A DNA stretch of 9,764 nt from Saprospiraceae bacterium UBA7687 (GTDB taxonomy: Bacteria; Bacteroidota; Bacteroidia; Chitinophagales; Saprospiraceae), in contig DLGT01000012.1 of the NCBI GenBank assembly GCA_002482845.1, positions 2,853 through 12,616 on the forward strand. Direction: 5' to 3'. This document shows, in pieces, positions 7,458-9,764 of the stretch; position 1 is the stretch's first letter, and the number at the start of each line of letters is the position of its first letter. The position numbers were made by a program, and so were the translations under genes. The notes below the pieces were generated by a model. That model saw only the letters and a program-made list of their open reading frames with translations, was not told the origin of the DNA and searched no databases.

Positions 7458-8438
7458 TTATTTAGATAAAACCACTTTATTACCATCTATTTTGTAAGTA
7501 AGTCCCAATGGCCAAGTTACAGCATACAAAGCTTTGTCTAAATCACCTTTATTAAAAAATCCTGTGTACATGATGGTATCCATACCTTCAGCCATGACTA
7601 TTTCCACTGCATACTGACGTTCTAATTCGTCAACCACTGATGCCACATTAACATTCTGAAAAGTGTACACACCATCTATCCAATCAACTTTATGTACGCC
7701 ATCTGTTTCAGCGGTTTTATGGATTAATTTCCCACTTTCTAGCGTGGACATATCGCCTGGTAACAGGATAATCTGTGTATTATCATCTACTTTAGTCACA
7801 GCCACTTTTCCTGTTTTGCAAATTACTTCAAAAACATCACCACGTTGTCTCACACTGAAACTTGTACCTAGCACTTCTACCCTGCCCTTTGCTGTTTGCA
7901 CTGTAAACTTAGATCCTTTTTGTACCTCAAAAAAAGCTACACCTTCTAATGAAACAGTCCTATCGCTTTCCCATTTCTTAGCATCATACGTAATCTTTGA
8001 ATCTGCATTTATCAAAATCTCTGACCCATCTGGCAATACTTCAGTAATTTCTTGCCCCAATGTTGTGTGTATTTGTTTCTCTGAATTAAAACCAGGTCGG
8101 AATATTAAAAATAACGCCACACAAGCTGCAACTGCTAATCCGATCATTCTGAATCTAGACAATGAGATAATGGTTGCTGCCTTTTTGGGCGTATCAACCG
8201 AGATATCAGATTCGATACGCTGCCAAAGTTTTTTAGTATCAATGGTATTGTCATCTACGAAATCGATAGATCTTACTAAATGAATAGCTGCATTGATATC
8301 ATCCATTTGATCTATATGATCATCTATGAATACTGACCATTTCTCATCTTCTTCTGTGTATTCTGACTTTACCCAAGTGATAAAAGATTCGTCTTCGACA
8401 AGATTATTTATAAAATTATGTACATCTTTATTTTCCAT
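7458..8438 (-). CDS. FecR-family anti-sigma factor / signal transducer
   Basis: Inner-membrane regulator that holds or activates the ECF sigma factor encoded upstream in response to the STN receptor encoded downstream. It has 326 aa with an ATG start. Residues 1-96 are cytoplasmic and acidic, with the sigma-binding role expected in this family. One transmembrane helix lies at about 98-114 (MIGLAVAACVALFLIF). The periplasmic FecR domain covers about 122-225, with TTLGQEITEVLPDGSEI, the VSLEGVAFFEV signature (162-172) and VEVLGTSFSV. The C-terminal STN-like domain (DUF4974 type, about 250-325) starts at VDWIDGVYTFQNV and is typical of Bacteroidota FecR proteins. The gap to the sigma gene is 61 bp and the gap to the receptor is 78 bp or less. 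No separate promoter element was found in either gap, which supports one operon. Confidence 0.95.
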   Translation of the reverse strand: MENKDVHNFINNLVEDESFITWVKSEYTEEDEKWSVFIDDHIDQMDDINAAIHLVRSIDFVDDNTIDTKKLWQRIESDISVDTPKKAATIISLSRFRMIGLAVAACVALFLIFRPGFNSEKQIHTTLGQEITEVLPDGSEILINADSKITYDAKKWESDRTVSLEGVAFFEVQKGSKFTVQTAKGRVEVLGTSFSVRQRGDVFEVICKTGKVAVTKVDDNTQIILLPGDMSTLESGKLIHKTAETDGVHKVDWIDGVYTFQNVNVASVVDELERQYAVEIVMAEGMDTIMYTGFFNKGDLDKALYAVTWPLGLTYKIDGNKVVLSK

Positions 8439-8499
8439 AAAAACTTTATTGTTAATTATCTAAGGCTTATTTGCAGATATTGTACTCATTAATAAGGTA

Positions 8500-9072
8500 T
8501 TAAAAATACAAATTGGCCAAAATAAATACTATAATACTAACTATTTTCTCTCTTAAGAGCAAAATACCCTTTGAAATCAAATTTCTGACGGACTGATAAT
8601 TGATATCCATGATCGTGCAAATCTCTTCATAACTCAATTCACTATAATACTTTAAATAGATGGCTTCTCGCTGACGATGACTTAAATGTTCAAAGGCTTT
8701 TTCCAATTTTGCCTTATCATCTTCTTTACTTTCTTCTTGTATCAGAATGTCTTCAGCAGATATACTGAAGTTGACATCCAATTTTTCCGTATTTTCAATA
8801 GAAGTTGTCTGGGTTGCTTTGTTTAATTTCCTAATCAAATCCCTTCGCACAGAGACACACAGATAACTCATAATGGAATCCGTATGCCCAATGGTATCTC
8901 GCTTCTGCCATATATGTACAAACATATCATGAAGAACATCTTCTACAAGTTCTACATCTTTGGTAAACTTTTTACAGTAATTTTCCAAGTCATGTATATG
9001 CAAGTCATATATTTCTTTAAGTGCTTTGGGGTCACCTTTTTTCATTTTGGACCAAAGAATCTCATCGCTCAT
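8500..9072 (-). CDS. ECF-type RNA polymerase sigma factor (FecI-like)
   Basis: Sigma-70 family factor of the extracytoplasmic-function class, 190 aa with an ATG start. Region 2 is at about 12-80, including VEDVLHDMFVHIWQKRD (43-59), the core-binding and -10 recognition segment. A charged linker follows (about 85-120), then region 4 at about 125-177 with the helix-turn-helix LSYEEICTIMDINYQSVRNL (146-165) that reads the -35 element. It is first in the sigma-fecR-receptor set, so it is expected to be controlled by that FecR and probably to activate its own operon. The last 15 residues (about 176-190, KIVSIIVFILANLYF) are strongly hydrophobic. Greasy C-terminal tails occur, from memory, on other Bacteroidota ECF factors and may matter for membrane or FecR contact. 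The upstream gap to yajC is divergent. Confidence 0.95.
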   Translation of the reverse strand: MSDEILWSKMKKGDPKALKEIYDLHIHDLENYCKKFTKDVELVEDVLHDMFVHIWQKRDTIGHTDSIMSYLCVSVRRDLIRKLNKATQTTSIENTEKLDVNFSISAEDILIQEESKEDDKAKLEKAFEHLSHRQREAIYLKYYSELSYEEICTIMDINYQSVRNLISKGILLLREKIVSIIVFILANLYF

Positions 9073-9241
9073 TACATCTGTTAAATTTGATAAAGTTACT
9101 TTACTTTTTTGTCTATAAGGCTATTAGATGGTGAAATCAGGCATATCAACAAATACATTTAAAAGACTAATTTTTCTTTTTCATTTTAATGCAAATATTA
9201 TCTTTATTACCCATGATTCATTTTAGACAATTTAATAGGAC

Positions 9242-9249
9242 CAAAGTTA
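9242..9249 (-). promoter_or_regulatory. Possible -7 element for the sigma-fecR-receptor operon
   Basis: Minus-strand TAACTTTG matches TAnnTTTG. It would leave a long leader of about 165 nt before the sigma ATG at 9072, and no -33 TTTG is seen at normal spacing. An ECF-controlled operon could also use a different promoter that I cannot recognise. It is listed because it is the only exact match in the gap. Confidence 0.25.
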
Positions 9250-9262
9250 TGTGAATATTTGA

Positions 9263-9270
9263 TATATTTG
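9263..9270 (+). promoter_or_regulatory. Putative yajC -7 element
   Basis: TATATTTG is an exact TAnnTTTG match 26 bp upstream of the yajC ATG, predicting a start near 9276 and a leader of about 20 nt. No good -33 TTTG is present at the expected distance. It lies 13 bp from the minus-strand element at 9242-9249, so the two would be closely divergent. Confidence 0.45.
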
Positions 9271-9296
9271 CAGCCTAAACCAATAATTCATTTAAA

Positions 9297-9611
9297 ATGA
9301 CATTGATATTTATCCTTCAGGCACAAACTAGTAGCATGTTAAATTTTATATTTCCAGCATTATTACTTGCGTTCTTTTACTTTTTCTTTATCAGACCTCA
9401 AGTTAAAAAACAAAAAGAACAAGTAGCTTTCTCTACTGGACTCCAAAAAGGTGATGAAATCGTAACTGCAAGTGGTATAATAGGCCAAATCAGTAAAATA
9501 GAAGACGATGCAGTAACTGTACAGATAGATCCAAAAACATTTATCAGAGTAGTTCCAAGTGCTATTTCAAAAGAAATGACTGACCAATACAGAGTTAAGC
9601 CGAAGGCATAA
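9297..9611 (+). CDS. yajC: YajC family protein, Sec translocon accessory subunit
   Basis: Small single-pass inner-membrane protein that associates with SecDF in the preprotein translocase. It has 104 aa, normal for the family. The N-terminus MTLIFILQAQTSSMLNFIFP is the usual short lead, followed by one transmembrane helix (about 15-32) ending in the hallmark FFFIRPQVKKQKEQ (basic, cytoplasmic side). A small beta domain follows, with LQKGDEIVTASGIIGQISKIEDDAVTV broken by the usual glycines, and the family-typical end VVPSAISKEM. The ATG at 9297 fits both the family length and the -7 element upstream. M14 (MLNFIFP) is a less likely alternative start. Repeats begin at the stop codon. Nothing further in the window indicates operon partners. 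Confidence 0.95.
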   Translation: MTLIFILQAQTSSMLNFIFPALLLAFFYFFFIRPQVKKQKEQVAFSTGLQKGDEIVTASGIIGQISKIEDDAVTVQIDPKTFIRVVPSAISKEMTDQYRVKPKA

Positions 9612-9666
9612 AGTTAAGATTAAGGTTAAGATTAAGGTTAAGATTAAGATTAAGATTTAGATTAAG
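9611..9666 (+). repeat. Hexamer tandem repeat (AGATTA/AGGTTA)
   Basis: Nine consecutive 6-bp units plus two bases run from the last base of the yajC stop codon: AAGTTA, AGATTA, AGGTTA, AGATTA, AGGTTA, AGATTA, AGATTA, AGATTT, AGATTA, AG. Every unit fits the pattern A-R-R-T-T-W (first unit AAGTTA). The alternating AGATTA/AGGTTA pairs suggest that 12-bp blocks were duplicated. It is a simple-sequence tract prone to slippage. No coding potential or terminator is seen. Confidence 0.9.
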
Positions 9667-9764
9667 GGACGATCTCCCCTTTAGGGGTCGGGGGTAAACA
9701 AGAACATATAAGTTAAACGTTAAAGCTGAGACTTAGATTAAGATTTAGATTAAGGAGCGATCTC
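9647..9764 (+). repeat. Composite repeat, two copies 88 bp apart, cut by the window end
   Basis: A 30-bp block made of hexamer repeat followed by a GATCTC end occurs at 9647-9676 and again at 9735-9764. The first 20 bases are identical, and the tails are GGACGATCTC and GAGCGATCTC, so 28 of 30 positions agree. The second copy stops exactly at the window edge, so what follows it, and whether a third copy exists, cannot be seen. Between them lies the C/G-rich element (9675-9698) and about 36 bases of AT-rich sequence. Confidence 0.8.
9675..9698 (+). repeat. C/G-rich dispersed repeat, copy 2
   Basis: TCCCCTTTAGGGG followed by TCGGGGGTAAA is the longer version of the sequence at 331-351. CCCC-TTTA-GGGG (9676-9687) is a perfect 4-bp stem with a 4-base loop, and a second G-run follows (9690-9694). 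It sits directly downstream of the hexamer tract that follows yajC. Confidence 0.55.

Noticed and set aside
7663..8283. Long plus-strand frame (206 codons) opposite fecR
   Set aside because: It lies entirely antisense to a well-supported FecR gene, and its translation has no domain-like pattern; it mirrors the codon use of the real gene.
8884..9084. Plus-strand frame opposite the start of the sigma gene
   Set aside because: Antisense shadow of sigma region 2, with no start signal and low-complexity aromatic content.
9611..9666. AGGTTA/AGATTA repeats considered as a telomere or linear chromosome end
   Set aside because: Units are mixed and few, the tract is internal, and ordinary sequence resumes after it; a slippage-prone simple repeat explains it.
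9676..9694. CCCC-TTTA-GGGG hairpin as an intrinsic terminator for yajC
   Set aside because: The stem is only 4 bp and is followed by TCGGGGG rather than a T-run; the same motif at 332-341 suggests a dispersed repeat instead.

Overview
The window looks like a chromosomal segment from a low-GC member of the Bacteroidota, with Saprospiria/Chitinophagia-like gene content as the best guess. The reasons are AT-rich DNA, almost no Shine-Dalgarno sequences, several exact matches to the Bacteroidota -7 promoter element TAnnTTTG, a FecR with the Bacteroidota-type C-terminal STN-like domain, and an AAA-ATPase/PD-(D/E)XK protein of a type that is abundant in this phylum. This assignment is inference; there is no rRNA or other marker gene here.

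Layout, left to right. At 1-127 (minus) is the N-terminus of a biotin-dependent acyl-CoA carboxylase carboxyltransferase subunit, cut by the window edge. A non-coding stretch (128-443) holds a nested inverted repeat and one copy of a short C/G-rich repeat. A membrane-anchored HtrA/DegP-type serine protease with two PDZ domains (minus) and diaminopimelate epimerase dapF (plus) are divergently transcribed, and each has a recognisable -7 element. dapF converges on an AAA-ATPase-like/PD-(D/E)XK protein (minus); between them lie seven copies of a 14-bp tandem repeat, the last of which supplies the ATPase gene's stop codon. After a gene-free stretch (4503-4745) comes a minus-strand set read in the order ECF sigma factor (8500-9072), FecR-type anti-sigma factor (7458-8438) and TonB-dependent receptor with an N-terminal STN domain (4746-7379). 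yajC (plus, 9297-9611) is divergent from the sigma gene. The right end is made of GATTAA/GGTTAA hexamers and a composite repeat that runs off the window.

How the genes work together: sigma, FecR and STN receptor form a complete cell-surface signalling cassette of the FecI-FecR-FecA kind. A ligand bound by the outer-membrane receptor would be signalled through its periplasmic STN domain to FecR and then to the sigma factor. No gene in the window reveals the ligand. The other genes are housekeeping (dapF, yajC, carboxylase), envelope quality control (HtrA) or accessory (AAA-ATPase/nuclease). I found no convincing novel multi-gene system. The most useful observations are start-site problems in three genes, most notably the receptor, which has a good signal peptide but no standard start codon in front of it, and three families of intergenic repeats.
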